From NCBI GenBank assembly GCA_013397865.1, contig VZTI01000601.1, positions 1,107,196 to 1,171,195 on the forward strand: 64,000 nucleotides of DNA. Reading direction: 5' to 3'. A program made the position numbers and the translations under genes. This DNA is from Struthidea cinerea. Taxonomy: Eukaryota; Chordata; Aves; Passeriformes; Corcoracidae. A model generated the notes under the pieces. That model ran no database searches, was not told the DNA's origin, and saw only the letters and a list, made by a program, of their open reading frames with translations. Numbering within the stretch: position 1 is the stretch's first letter; each line of letters starts with the position of its first letter. Below, piece after piece: positions 1 through 10,104 of the stretch.

Positions 1-35
1 GGGGGGGGGGTGTGGTGTGGGGTGTGTGTGTGTGG
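1..35. repeat. G-run and (TG)n simple repeat
   Basis: Ten G residues are followed by TGTGG units and a short TG dinucleotide run. It begins at the window edge, so its full length is unknown. Confidence 0.85.
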
Positions 36-1207
36 AATTTATAGAAACAGGATGGACTTTGGCCAGGAGACTGCAACATCCCTCACTGTAATGAGCCTCG
101 ATATTACAATGAGTGCACTTAGATGGACAGATGTTCAATGGGGCTAATTCTCATCATCACTAGCCAGTGGACTCTGAGAGAAAATACCAGTTCTGCAGCA
201 TTCCCTTGGGTCTCAAAAATTACACGATGCCCCTAGTATAAATAAAGATCCCTCATCTATCTTCCACTTTGATTCACAGGGCCAGCATAACTGGCTAGTG
301 CTCATGTCCCCTAGGATCACACTGACATCAAGGACTCAACCTCAATGTATCTATTAACTTTTTTTCTTCTTCGCTTGCTGTTTCCAGAATCAACCCACAA
401 TCTCCAGTATCAACACGCAGCACAGACAAGGTTGGAGGCAAAAATTTCTCACCAGGTGCAGAACTGTAAGTGTAATTAGAAATTATAGCTTGCAACTTAC
501 ACATAACTTTTTTTTTTTTTTTGCCTCTCTTCCTGCTGAAACTGCCATCTTCTTAAAAGAGGCATGATTTGTGACACACAGTGCCTGGGGCCTGAGAACC
601 CAGAGCAGTTTGCATCCTTGTCTGGGAGACTGAAGGGACAGTCATCTGTTTGACTGGTGTAGAATTACTTCCTTTCTGGTGGGTGCACAGGTATTACAGG
701 TGATGACCCTTCAGTGACAGCCCTTCAAGAGAAGGTGTTGACCACTGAAGGAAACCTCCCACACAAGCCAATGGGAGTGGTGGCAGGAACCTCCTCTCCC
801 ACATGGCTGGGCTGTACAGTTTGTGGGATAAGCAAAGAACAAAAGGTTTTTCTACACCATTTGTTAATGGCTCTTGTGCTCAGACTGTGAATCAGGATAC
901 CAGCTTAGGTCATCCATGGTGAGACCATCTGAGTGACATGGAGCTGGTAGAAACTGCACGCTAAGGCTGATTTAACCAGCTACCAGTGAAAGAATAACTT
1001 TCTGTCACTGGAGATTTGAAATTGGCAGGCTCTTAACTACAGAATCTGTGACCAATTTACTCTCTGCTCCCCCCTAAACATCTGGTATTGTAAAATCCAG
1101 TCCTCCACTCCCAGCTGACTCATGTAAGTGCAGTGGTGCCTGCACAAGTCGCTGCTGTCCAGATTAACTCCTTTTAAAAAAATTACAGCCAAACCATCAA
1201 GTCCCTT

Positions 1208-1227
1208 AGCATTAATTAATTAATGCT
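1208..1227. repeat. 20-bp perfect palindrome of TTAA/TAAT motifs
   Basis: AGCATTAATTAATTAATGCT equals its own reverse complement over all 20 bases. It contains overlapping TAAT/ATTA homeodomain core sites on both strands. It is intronic, and function is unknown. Confidence 0.7.
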
Positions 1228-2732
1228 CATATTGTCTGTCTTTGGACGGGAATATGGGATAACCCATTTTAGAGGAAAGACTCTGGATGGGAAATAAGTA
1301 GAATTTAAATATCACCTGTTTAAAACTCTGTATCTACAGAGCTTTTAAAATAGTTGGAACAGATGTGCTTAAAACTTTAGTTAGAAACCAATTCTGTTTT
1401 CTCATACAGGCAAAGTTTTGGAGTAAGGCATAATGAACGGAGATGACACCTTGGAGCACTCTCCTCCTTTGCCAACATTAGTCCCTGCACCCGTGGAAGA
1501 GTACAAGCCTCAGTGGATGTGATCCCCACCAAATCTCAATGGTGTTTTCCATGTGAGCATTCACCAAACTATACCAAAGTAAAAACAAAAGACACTTAAA
1601 AATATTTGATTAGAGGAAGCATAGCACAAGATTAAGATGTTTCAGGCTGCATGCAATTCAGTTAATAAACAAGCGAAGATAGAGTTTCTTGTGAATTTTG
1701 TTAATTGGCACACACTCCTCTGGACAAGGCAAGGATCCTTCTCCTGCCAAGTCCCTTGAGAAAAACCCATGAACTGGAGTTGGAAACCCGTGAAGTTGGT
1801 CCTCCAGCCATACTCCAAACCACTGACCTTGGATTTACGTATTACTAAAACTGGCAGGAAGAATGACTGGGACATTTGTAGGCTGCCAGAAGCCTCATAA
1901 GTGTGAACTTTAAGCACAAAGATGTCCTTAATTAACTAGAAAAGAGCTAGGAGTTGGGAAAAGAAGCCAAAACTGAGACACACCCTAAAAACCACTCCCA
2001 GATGGAATGAGAATCCCCAGCCTGAGACATCTCTGATCTTAGTTACACATGGGAATCATGGCAGCTTAAAACTGAAATCCATCTGTATTTTCTGCAGCTG
2101 ATTAGAGCAGATATAAATAACGAGTGTGAGAAACAGCTCGACCTGTCTGATGATGTCATCATGTGACACTGCCTGTACTTCATTCCTTGTCCTGGGAAGG
2201 CACCCCTGAACTTTGTGGCTTCCTATGAAGTTTGCAAGATCAATTGAAACACAGGACCTGCGTACCTCATCAGACGTTCACCTGCTGAGATCTGTGCAGC
2301 ACACTATGGCAGGCACTGGCTTGGGTGGCCTGGAAGATCTAACCAAGAAGTCCAAGTCCCATTAACGCTACATGAACAAAAGTTTGCTCTGTGGCCACTT
2401 TGACATTATCAAGACACTGAAAATGCATTTTAACTGTGGATTTTGTTAGGTTTTTCTCATAGTTAGGAATTGGTGGCAATTGCTCTCAGGTATCCATCCA
2501 AATGTCTGTGAATGATTTGCTGTGGTTTGGTTCCCCTCGGCTGTGGTGGTTACTGTGTCAGCTGGGAAAAGGAGCAGGCATGGATGGGCCCTTGGATAAC
2601 ATTAGATAAGGCACAGAGTGATCTTTGCTGCTCTACCAACCCAAAAGTGCAGAGAAAAAAAAAAAAATGTGGGCAGGGTGAGTGGGGACGGAGCTGGGCA
2701 CAGGACATGGAGAGAAAGCAAAGAAGTGTTAC

Positions 2733-3026
2733 CTGCTGCATCCTGCACTAAGGGAACGTCACTTTTTACTGGAGTTGGAGTGGCAATGATGGGCGAAAAC
2801 CCAGCGGTGCTGGCGGCAGGCATGACAATGCCTCTGCTGGCTCCCAGAGTGGCACTGAGCAAGGAGTATGAGAGACAAGATGGAGAGAAGAGATAGGGGA
2901 GGGTGGGAAGGGGAGACCTAAGCAGGGCTTGTGAGAAAGATGGAGGCAGAGATGGTGGTGGAGGTTGTGGTGCAGTGTGGGTTGCATCATCGGCAGCAGC
3001 AGTAGCAGTAGAAGGAACCAGGCAGC
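2733..3026 (-). CDS. CASZ1: CASZ1 exon: proline-rich segment after finger 8
   Basis: This exon codes 97 full residues (1455-1551) between finger 8 and the missing finger 9. On the minus strand the acceptor is TTCTCCAG before GCTGCC and the donor is GCAG before GTAACA. The entry phase matches the single G left by the 4411-4645 exon, so the join reads S-A-G-C-L-V-P. It opens with an Ala/Thr-rich patch, has a proline run (PQPPPPSLPPS), a hydrophobic LLRSPLPTLPYLFSPS stretch, and ends SDVPLVQDAA. No finger or catalytic motif is present. The length is a multiple of three and both ends are phase 1, so the exon can be skipped without shifting the frame. I assign it to CASZ1 from phase, splice sites, strand and position; its conservation was not tested. 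Confidence 0.85.
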
Positions 3027-4410
3027 CTGGAGAATGTGGAGAGAAAAAAAGCAGAAAAAAGAAAAAAAAAGAAAAGAAAAATCACAACAAAACAAAACCC
3101 AAAAAAAACCAAAAAACAACAAAACAAGAAACAAAAGAACTGAAATGAGAATCCAAGAGCAGAAGCAATATGATGAAAATGGAAAATACATTCACAAATG
3201 TATGAAACAGAACTGCAACAGAGAAGAAACAGAAGGTGAGGAATTGACAGCACTAGGAAGAGGAGAGTTGTCTCTGCAGGAGGTAAGGTGGCTTTATGGT
3301 ATGGGGGAAGAGACACAGCCTTTCAGGCAGGAATTTGGGATTCATTTGGTCTTTCTGGTCCTTGTTCATCTATAGCGTTCCTGCCTGCTTCAATTAACAG
3401 CTGTAAGGGTGCTCCGGCACTTGGGGCGGGTGGAGCTGCTCCCTACCTGGAGGGCAGTAGGGGCATTTCCTAGCACTTGGGCTGCTACTGACACAGAAGA
3501 GAGTGCCAGGAACCACTGCCCCACCAGAACCCTCTGCAGGTGCCATGATGCCGTGGGACCAGTGCCGTGACCCAGCAGTGCTCCTACAATGTATGACTGT
3601 GCTGTCATGGCCTTCATCTGGGGTGGGAAAGAAAACTAGGAAAATGTATATGGAATTAAAGCAAACTGAGGCAGCCTATGCAGAATATCCCACTTAACCC
3701 TGGGAAGGACAGCTGAGAGATCACTGGTCATCACTATATGATGGCAGAATTCCTACCAGGTATCTGACTCCTGACAAGCTGACCCTGCAATGCAGGGCAG
3801 GGGGAGATGGCTCTGCATTATCCTGGCAAACAGGGCAGGAACTTACTTCCCTGAAGAGGGGATGAAGGGGGTCTCCTCTGTGCAACTGCACAAAGTGAAA
3901 CAAGAGTTTTTGGGTGAGGAAGGGAGCTCAGTGAGCTGCTTTTAGATGTTGCTTTCTGAAGATGTGATAGGTTTTATCCCCTGTGTATGTCATATCTGCT
4001 GTTGTACTTCACCAGTACAGGAAAGTGCCTGACTTCGGATGCTGCTTGAGGAAATACAAAAAGGTACCAGAGGAAATGCCAAGTACAGAAGGGGCCCACA
4101 GCTCTTTTTTTCTATTTTTTTTTTTTTTTTAAATCAGCCATTAAAATAGACTCAACTCCAAGACCCAGGATAAAAACCTCTCTTCAGGGGAGGAAAAAGA
4201 TATGCTGCTAGTTCCTGGATGCTCGAGGTGTATATTTTGATGGACCTCTTCTCTCAGGTGCTGGAGAGAGCTGGGTTAGTGTGAGGCACTACTGAAGTTG
4301 GCACAGTGTGTATTTTAAGGTGCAACTGTCCCTTGGCCTCTTTTTATGAGTTTATCTCCCAGGACAGCAGGCAACTGATGATCCATTTCACACAAACCCT
4401 TCTCCCTTAC
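3027..4410. other. CASZ1 intron
   Basis: No further exon is seen. The A-rich tract at 3041-3138 becomes a very long polypyrimidine tract on the transcribed strand, directly upstream of the proline-rich exon. A T run lies at 4115-4130. If the upstream exon's donor is not used, the frame reads six more residues (KGEGFV) and stops at 4388-4390. Confidence 0.7.
3041..3138. repeat. A-rich low-complexity tract (polypyrimidine tract on minus strand)
   Basis: Nearly 100 bases of A with scattered G and C. Read on the minus strand, it is an uninterrupted T/C/G-poor-in-A tract that ends about 14 bases before the acceptor of the 2733-3026 exon, so it may act as an extended polypyrimidine tract. Confidence 0.8.
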
Positions 4411-4645
4411 CTGCTGATGTACTTTCATTGCCCACTGGAGTGCTGGAGCAGCTGCGGTCCATATTGGAAGATTCAGAGGAGATACCCCCAGGGCTACAGC
4501 CAGTGTAATCCATGTACTCTTCTGTTTCAGTGTCCATCATGCTTGGGGGTCCCTGAAAGGAAGCTGGGGTTCCTGATGAGGCTGGGCTGGGTGCCATGCT
4601 GCCAACCTGGGGGAGATTTTCATTTCTTGGAGTGTGGCCAATAAC
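4411..4645 (-). CDS. CASZ1: CASZ1 exon: acidic, Ser-rich segment after finger 8
   Basis: The exon encodes residues 1376-1453, joining in phase 0 after the finger-8 exon. The acceptor is CTGCTGCAG before GTTATT; the donor is GCAG before GTAAGG, in phase 1. The segment has a Pro/Ser-rich start (GSMAPSPASSGTPAS), an acidic tyrosine-containing core (DTETEEYMDYTGCSPG) and a Ser-rich end (SSESSNMDRSCSSTPVGNES). The acidic-Ser composition is characteristic of CASZ1 between fingers 8 and 9 and is probably disordered. There are many potential phosphorylation sites, but no kinase assignment is possible. Reading through the donor gives a stop at 4388-4390, which would make an eight-finger C-terminus if this intron were retained. 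Confidence 0.95.
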
Positions 4646-5563
4646 CTGCAGCAGGAAAACAAGACAGGGACTTTTACACCAAAAGCAAGATACCAGGATC
4701 AAAACCATCTGTCTGCACATTTATCTCCCTCCGCCACAGTTCATGAGGGATAGCTGGCACATGCTTGTGAGCGGAACCCATGGCACTGGGGCCAGGAGCG
4801 TGAATCCTCCTGCACTAGGAGCTCAAAGCATTAAACCTGGCACATGCATCCTGATATGTGAATTGTGCTGCACTCGGGAGCTGGGAGTGTTAATCTTGGC
4901 ACCAGCATCCTGGTGTGTGGATTCTGAGGCGTTCACAAAGAGGAGGTGTTAATGTCACTGTGTAGGTCCTGCTGCAGTCAGACGCTGGAAACATGCCTGA
5001 GCACTCTCCATGTTAGTAAAGCAGCAACTGCATCACTCTGCTACTTCCTGAGAGAGGACAGGGAATGCCCCAACTAAATCCACATCAATAAGGGAAGAGA
5101 AATTTCAAGACTGGTATTTCTCCCATCCTAGGTGAAAGGAGCAAATTACTATTTATATGCAACAGGAAACGTTTGCTTTAACCAGCACGTTCAATTCTTC
5201 CACATCCTAAGCACGTTAATTTTATTAAGCCAATTGTATATATTGAAAGAGCTGGGAGAGAGTGCAAGTTGTAAATACGAGTATTTTAGTGTTATCCTTC
5301 TCAATTTTTTTCTACATAATTTACAAGGAAAAGCTGTTTGCACTAAGCACTGCTTTGCAATCTATGCTTCATCATCTTTACTCATCTTGTGTAAGTTCAG
5401 CCAGGTAGAGCTACCTTGGGTGTACTCCCACCTCCCAGTAGCATCTGCCAGAGCTTTGACATCCCTTAGAGTCTGGGTACAAGTGTCCCGGCACTGCAGC
5501 AGCCCTGCAACCAAAGGGGCCAACACTGCAAGTGGATCTACAGCTTCAATAACAAGGCGTTAC
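4646..5563. other. CASZ1 intron
   Basis: It contains a degenerate tandem repeat of about 58 bp (4757-4935). The remaining sequence shows no recognisable element. Confidence 0.7.
4757..4935. repeat. Degenerate tandem repeat, unit about 58 bp, roughly three copies
   Basis: The blocks starting GCACTAGGAGC at 4812 and GCACTCGGGAGC at 4869 run in parallel through TTAA.CTTGGCAC, GCATCCTG and TGTG.ATT. An earlier, more diverged block starts near 4757 (GGCACATGCTTGTG) and 4781 (GGCACTGGGGCC). Confidence 0.55.
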
Positions 5564-5712
5564 CTGAGTAGAAACACGATCAAAGTTCTTCCCCAGCATC
5601 CTTCTCATGTGCTTCCTGGCATGGGATGTCATTTGGTGCTTGAGCAGGAAGGAGAACTGGCAGCCCTCTCGGATGCAGTGGAAGTGGCTGTTCACCTGGT
5701 TGTATTTGCAAC
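5564..5712 (-). CDS. CASZ1: CASZ1 exon: zinc finger 8
   Basis: The exon encodes most of finger 8 (residues 1327-1375). The leading cysteine pair is split: CGRLG ends on the upstream exon and CKYNQ begins here. It is followed by SHFHC, the finger C-IREG-C-x12-H-ARK-H, and a basic tail (RKHMRRMLGKNFDR). Acceptor TCTGCAG before GTTGC and donor CTCAG before GTAACG give phases 1 in and 0 out; the 149 bases complete one glycine codon and add 49 codons. All zinc-binding Cys and His residues are intact. The RKHMRR cluster at the finger end could add DNA-backbone contacts or nuclear import, which is inference. Confidence 0.97.
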
Positions 5713-7615
5713 CTGCAGACACAAAAACCATTTTATGTCACACATGAAGGTACCGAGAGGGAACGGGACAAGAGGGAAGATGATCAGACAGGACAAGGCT
5801 GCTGTCCATGTGGATTTCTGATGGACCAAACATTATCAGTGGTCATGGGTTATTCAGGAATAGTCTTGAATGAAAAAAAACCCAAACCCATGATCTACTG
5901 CCTGCTGAGCAACTGCAAGAGAGGATTACAGTGTAGAGGGATTTAAGACATGAGCCTGAGCCTAGTCCCATCCCTCTTTGTGCTATTATAAAGGAAGGAA
6001 CATTGCCATTACATCTAGTAGTGCCTAATGCTCTTCAGTCTTCGCTAGTGCCTTTTCTTTTACAAAGAGAACAAAACCAGGACATTTAGCTGTATCATAG
6101 AAGTTACAATCAAAAATACATGCTCATAATTAGATTAGAAATGAAAAGTTCTTTTTTTTCCCCTCTAACTGTGCTCTAAGAAAAGCAGTCTCATAGCAGC
6201 TCTAGCTCTGGACAGTGTGTGCACTCTCGTCAGACAGGAATGAGCCAGGACGTATTTCTTGCCACTCCAAAACTGTTGTGTAATCGGGGCAGCTACTGAA
6301 CAACAAGCAATTCATATGGGTTCTGGCATACAGCACTTCACACGTTCTGCTCCTTGTGGCCACAGCCACATGTGCCTGGAGTGTATGTATCATTAACAGA
6401 CAATCCCAAACAGCCACACTGTGTAGCTGATAAACAATGGATTGTCATAGCTCAAACACAGCTACATCAGTGATCAGGATCTGCTGTTTCCCATCCTCTC
6501 TTGGCCATACCCTCAGATACACAGAGGTAGAGACCTACAGACAGGCTCACGTTTACTTACCTATCTACACCCACCCACCTTTACTTATATATGTATGTTT
6601 CACCTCTCTCTCCCCAGTCATACACACTTATATAATTATACACACAGAAACATACATTAAAAAAAAATTTATCATGTGTGTTTGTTCAGAAACATTCACA
6701 GCCCTCAAAACAGGCCAGTGCATTCTGCACCTGCTGTCTATACATACACAACATAAACCCCGGGGATGCAGAGAGATGTAGAAATGAATCCACATGTTGG
6801 TATAACCATACACACCTACACCATCCCACCACGCTGCCTCCATTTATGCAGGCAAATGCAGGGTGCTGGCTAAATGTGTGTCCACTGCATGGCAGGGCCA
6901 GCCTACAGGCAAATGTACATACTGCTGGATGCATGTACCTCATCCCTCCCAAAACCAAACACTGCTGACACAGGCAAAGGCTGTAGCTGCCTTGCTGCCA
7001 AACAGCTTCTGACTCACCCAGCTCATGTGGAGCTGACAGCCAGCGTTTCATGTGCAGGCCAAGAGTGTGTTTGTTTAGGTCCCGTGTTCCCCATCTCACC
7101 CGCCCTCCCCATCCCTGTGCTCTGGGTCTGGGAACAAACAGTGCTGCGGGACTGGAACACTACCACAAAAGGCAGGTGAGGGCTCGCCTGTTGCCAGGGC
7201 ATCCCATTGGGCTGGTGTCACATATCACTGGCCTGCTTTGTCTAGCCTCTGCTATCACCTGAAACACCAAAAGGTGAGTAAATAACAGCAACTGCTGGAT
7301 CTACTGCCATGTGTAAATAGGACCTAGGTAGGTACTGGCTGTGGTGTGTTGACACTCATTACCTTGGTTACCACAAACAAGCTTCCATTTGGGTACAAAT
7401 TCTTGATGTATTCAAAGCTGAAAAGTTTTGCTCTGGCTACTGTGGCTGTTTCCCTGCAGTGGAAAGGAATAGCACCCAGAGGAACTACTTTATGTTTTGT
7501 TGCCTTTCTTGTTTAGTGATTTAATTACCTCTTAAGCGTAACTTGCAGGTTCTAACTTATGGCATTCTTGGCCTGGACAAAGGACACACCACATGAGAAA
7601 GGGAACAAAACTCAC
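5713..7615. other. CASZ1 intron
   Basis: Nothing coding is seen beyond shadows of the flanking exons. The interval from about 6510 to 6680 is rich in ACACAC, TATATA and CACCCA short motifs of low complexity. There is no recognisable transposon. Confidence 0.65.
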
Positions 7616-7787
7616 CTAGTCTGCCACATTCTTCCCGCTTGGTAAAATACTTGAAGCCGTTGGCTGCCCTTCTCTCTGCCTTCTCATGTTTTTTCACATG
7701 CCAGGGCAGCTTGGTGGTGATGTTAGTCACGAAGTAGCAGCCAGGACGCAGACAGTGGTAATGCCCTCGCATCCGGAATTCACAGTG
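7616..7787 (-). CDS. CASZ1: CASZ1 exon: zinc finger 7
   Basis: It encodes residues 1269-1325. After CPNQ from the upstream exon it reads HCEFRMRGHYHC, then finger 7, C-LRPG-C-x12-H-VKK-H, then KAERRAANGFKYFTKREECGRL, which begins the leading box of finger 8. The acceptor is TTCTAG before CACTGTG; the donor is CTAG before GTGAG, leaving one G for the next exon. The protein is among the most recognisable parts of CASZ1. The GFKYFTKREEC linker resembles GFKKFYKYEEC before finger 4, evidence of duplication of a larger finger-plus-linker module. Confidence 0.98.
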
Positions 7788-8317
7788 CTAGAAGGGAGCA
7801 CACAGGCACAGTGCTTTAGGCAGGTCTAAGACAAATGCACTCTCACTTGCCTGCTACTAATGGTGTCCCTTCTGAGGTGTCAGAGAGGCCTGCACTGATA
7901 CCCCAGATCCCATTTTATCATCCACAACCTGCCATGCACCTTGTTCCCTCTCGAGTCTTTTTGCATTGCTGTTGTGTACTCTGTAATACACTATTCTATG
8001 TTGAAATATCCCAAACCTTACTCATGGCTTTCCCTGGATTCATCACAGATTTTTATTCTATTTCATCTTGTGTCTCTCAGATCATTCTAGTTCCCTTGTC
8101 CACTTCACCCAAGTCAAAGAAACACAAAAGCATCACGATTTCCCATTTGACAGAAACCAAACGTTTTTCCAGACCACGTAATTATGACTTCCATGGTTCT
8201 GTAGTAATGCCAAGAATGCTACACACAGCCTCACTTCCTGCTGGGGAGTCAGTCTACCTGAACCTTCATCTCCTTCTCCCAACTCCTGCCAGAACACTGC
8301 TCTGGAATGGCTCTTAC
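7788..8317. other. CASZ1 intron
   Basis: A 530-base intron between finger 6 and finger 7 exons. I see no repeat, RNA gene or regulatory element in it. Confidence 0.6.
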
Positions 8318-8516
8318 CTGGTTTGGACAGAGACACTGCAGGGAGTAGTAAGCAAACTGGTCTCGCACATTCACCAGATTATTGTTGGGGTTGATGTGGT
8401 CCAGGCAGTGGGATTCTGCTTTGCCAGAGGTTTTGCACACATACTTGCAGTTTCCAAAGAGACAGTGGAAGTGGAATTTGTTGGCGTACTTGCAGTCTGT
8501 TGCCAAGCAGGGATCA
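8318..8516 (-). CDS. CASZ1: CASZ1 exon: zinc finger 6
   Basis: It encodes residues 1203-1268, starting DPCLATDCKYANKFHFHC, then finger 6 (C-LFGN-C-x12-H-CLD-H) and the linker INPNNNLVNVRDQFAYYS, ending at CLCPNQ, the start of the finger 7 box. Acceptor ATTCCAG before TGATCC completes an Asn codon split AA|T with the upstream exon; donor AACCAG before GTAAGAG is phase 0. This exon is absent from the five-finger isoform, which stops at the preceding junction. Confidence 0.97.
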
Positions 8517-9260
8517 CTGGAATACATCCAAAACCCAGTCATCACCTCCACTCATTGCACACATTTGTTTCTTTGCCAAAATTTAATTCAAGGGGAGCCC
8601 AGCTGAAGCCTCTGTTCCAAACGTGGCCCACAGATTTCCCATAGCCACCTTCCTCTTCAGGGAAATTGAAGCTGGCAACATTACTGCAATTCCACCCGGC
8701 TACGGCACTTTCTTGATTAGGATTATTAGAACACAGCAATGCACAGTGGGTTCTGTAGTCTTTGAGGGCCACTTTTCCAATTTAAAGTTCAAAGGAAACA
8801 CAACTCTTGGGTGTGGCCATTGCAGGATGCCAGGGCTTCCCCTGATCTGACAAAACCAGCACTGCCCGTCTCATCAGCTAAATGGGTTTAGTACCTTCCG
8901 CCCCCCACTCAGTCCATGAATTTCTGGCCCAATAACCCTTCACTGTCAAAAATACTGCAACAACACCTGTATTTCTGCACAGCTCTTGCAAGGGATAAAA
9001 CACAGATCAGTGATAGATCAGCAAGTTCATTTATCTTCTAAACTCATGCCTAAAAGTGCTCTCGGATGCACTTAAAAATCTTAAAAGTATTTCCCAGACT
9101 TTACAGAAGTACATTTTCTGTGAGGTCAAGCCCAGAGTACTTTCTAGATAGGTTTCTCAGTGGGTGAACAGAAGTGTAGTACTGCAGCTCTGAGGAGAGG
9201 TACAGAGGGGACTGCAAGGCTGGGAAAGATAGAAGGAGGCAAATGGCAGCTAAAACTTAC
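8517..9260. other. CASZ1 intron; candidate 3' UTR of the short isoform
   Basis: If the upstream donor is not used, the frame stops within the donor (TAA at 9257-9259), so this intron would become 3' UTR of the five-finger CASZ1b transcript. No AATAAA occurs on the minus strand here. A single ATTAAA at 8582-8587 lies very close to the next exon and is only a weak poly(A) candidate. Confidence 0.45.
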
Positions 9261-9596
9261 TTCTCCTGGAACTGGAGAAATCCAGGTTTGACCTGAGGCT
9301 TGGCATTCTCCAGAGAAGTCGTTGCCAAGGGTGAAGCTGCCAGGTTAGGCACCGATGCTGGGATCTGAGGCATCTGGGGTATGGTTGAAGCCAGCTGCTT
9401 CCAAGCAAGTAGTGTAGGGGCAGAGGGCACAGCAGCTGGATTTGGAGTGGACACGTCAAGGGCAGGAGCACTGGCCATGGTGGCAGAAGTAGCAGATGGT
9501 GACGAAGGGGCCAGCGAAGCCTTATTCTCAGTAGCAGTTGAGAAGGGAGATTCAGAGTTGCTTTTCACAGTTCCACCCTCAGTTCGGAAGTGAAAA
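9261..9596 (-). CDS. CASZ1: CASZ1 exon: end of finger 5 and Pro/Ala-rich linker; last coding exon of the short isoform
   Basis: It encodes residues 1091-1201. The first FH completes the last histidine of finger 5. The rest is a linker rich in Ser, Ala, Pro and Thr that ends in a motif-like hydrophobic segment (LLAWKQLASTIPQMPQIPAS, then VKPGFLQFQE). Acceptor TTTTGCAG before TTTTCAC completes Asn; donor GAGAA before GTAAGT is phase 2. Reading straight on gives Lys then TAA, so retention ends the protein exactly at the exon boundary. That matches the architecture of the known human CASZ1b, which has five fingers; the predicted length here is about 1207 residues against about 1166 in human. Both ends are phase 2 and the length is divisible by three. 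Confidence 0.96.
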
Positions 9597-10104
9597 CTGC
9601 AAAATGTGATATTAATTCAGACATAAATTCTTGACCATTTCATGTAATTTGATTAAACATCAACAAGAATGTGGCAGGAGCCTGTAAACAAATTGGTGTT
9701 GATAAATCCCAAAAGGGGCTCTGGAGACTCTGAGTTAAGATAGGTGGAGACAGGTGCCAAACCATGTTAAAATCAGAGAAACACAAGAATCACTGCAGCC
9801 ACTGAAATCAGCTGTGGGGCAGCTTCCCAGGGCTGTTGGGAGAAGCCAGTAATTTCCTGCAGTGAACCACAGGGAACCATCCAACAGGAGAGACCAACTG
9901 TGCTAGCAGATCTATCTTAAAATTTGCAACATCTCCCTCCCTATAACCCCTTCAGACTCAGGCACGTGAATGGCCACTGAAGGCCTTACTCATTCTTTAC
10001 TTGGACATTCCATTGCCTTTAAAAGGAACTTGGGGTGGTCTTGAACTGTAGTGTGCATTGTAGAGCTTTCTCAAGCTTCCCAAGCCTCCTGCTCTCCTGC
10101 TTAC
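9597..10104. other. CASZ1 intron
   Basis: A 508-base intron that splits finger 5 between its two zinc-binding histidines (H-A-N before, F-H after). I see no repeat or other element. Confidence 0.6.

Larger units (their letters stand above)
1..2732. other. CASZ1 intron downstream of the proline-rich exon (partial)
   Basis: No CASZ1 coding exon could be found here; the exon expected to encode finger 9 must lie beyond position 1. The stretch holds a G-run/TG repeat at 1-35, a T run at 508-522, a 20-bp perfect AT-rich palindrome at 1208-1227, a short proline-rich plus-strand ORF at 1433-1522 and an A run at 2655-2667. The interval around 2100-2440 has short open stretches interrupted by stops and could be a decayed element, but I could not identify it. 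Confidence 0.6.

Noticed and set aside
2041..2440. Apparent remnants of coding sequence (processed pseudogene?)
   Set aside because: Short open stretches occur in different frames but I could match none to a family, so I leave it unassigned.
5132..5821. 229-codon plus-strand ORF over the finger 8 exon
   Set aside because: Antisense shadow of the exon, with an unremarkable intronic extension.
7835..8644. 269-codon plus-strand ORF over the finger 6 exon
   Set aside because: It is the antisense of CASZ1 coding sequence plus flanking intron; it has no recognisable family, and openness comes from the codon use of the opposite strand.
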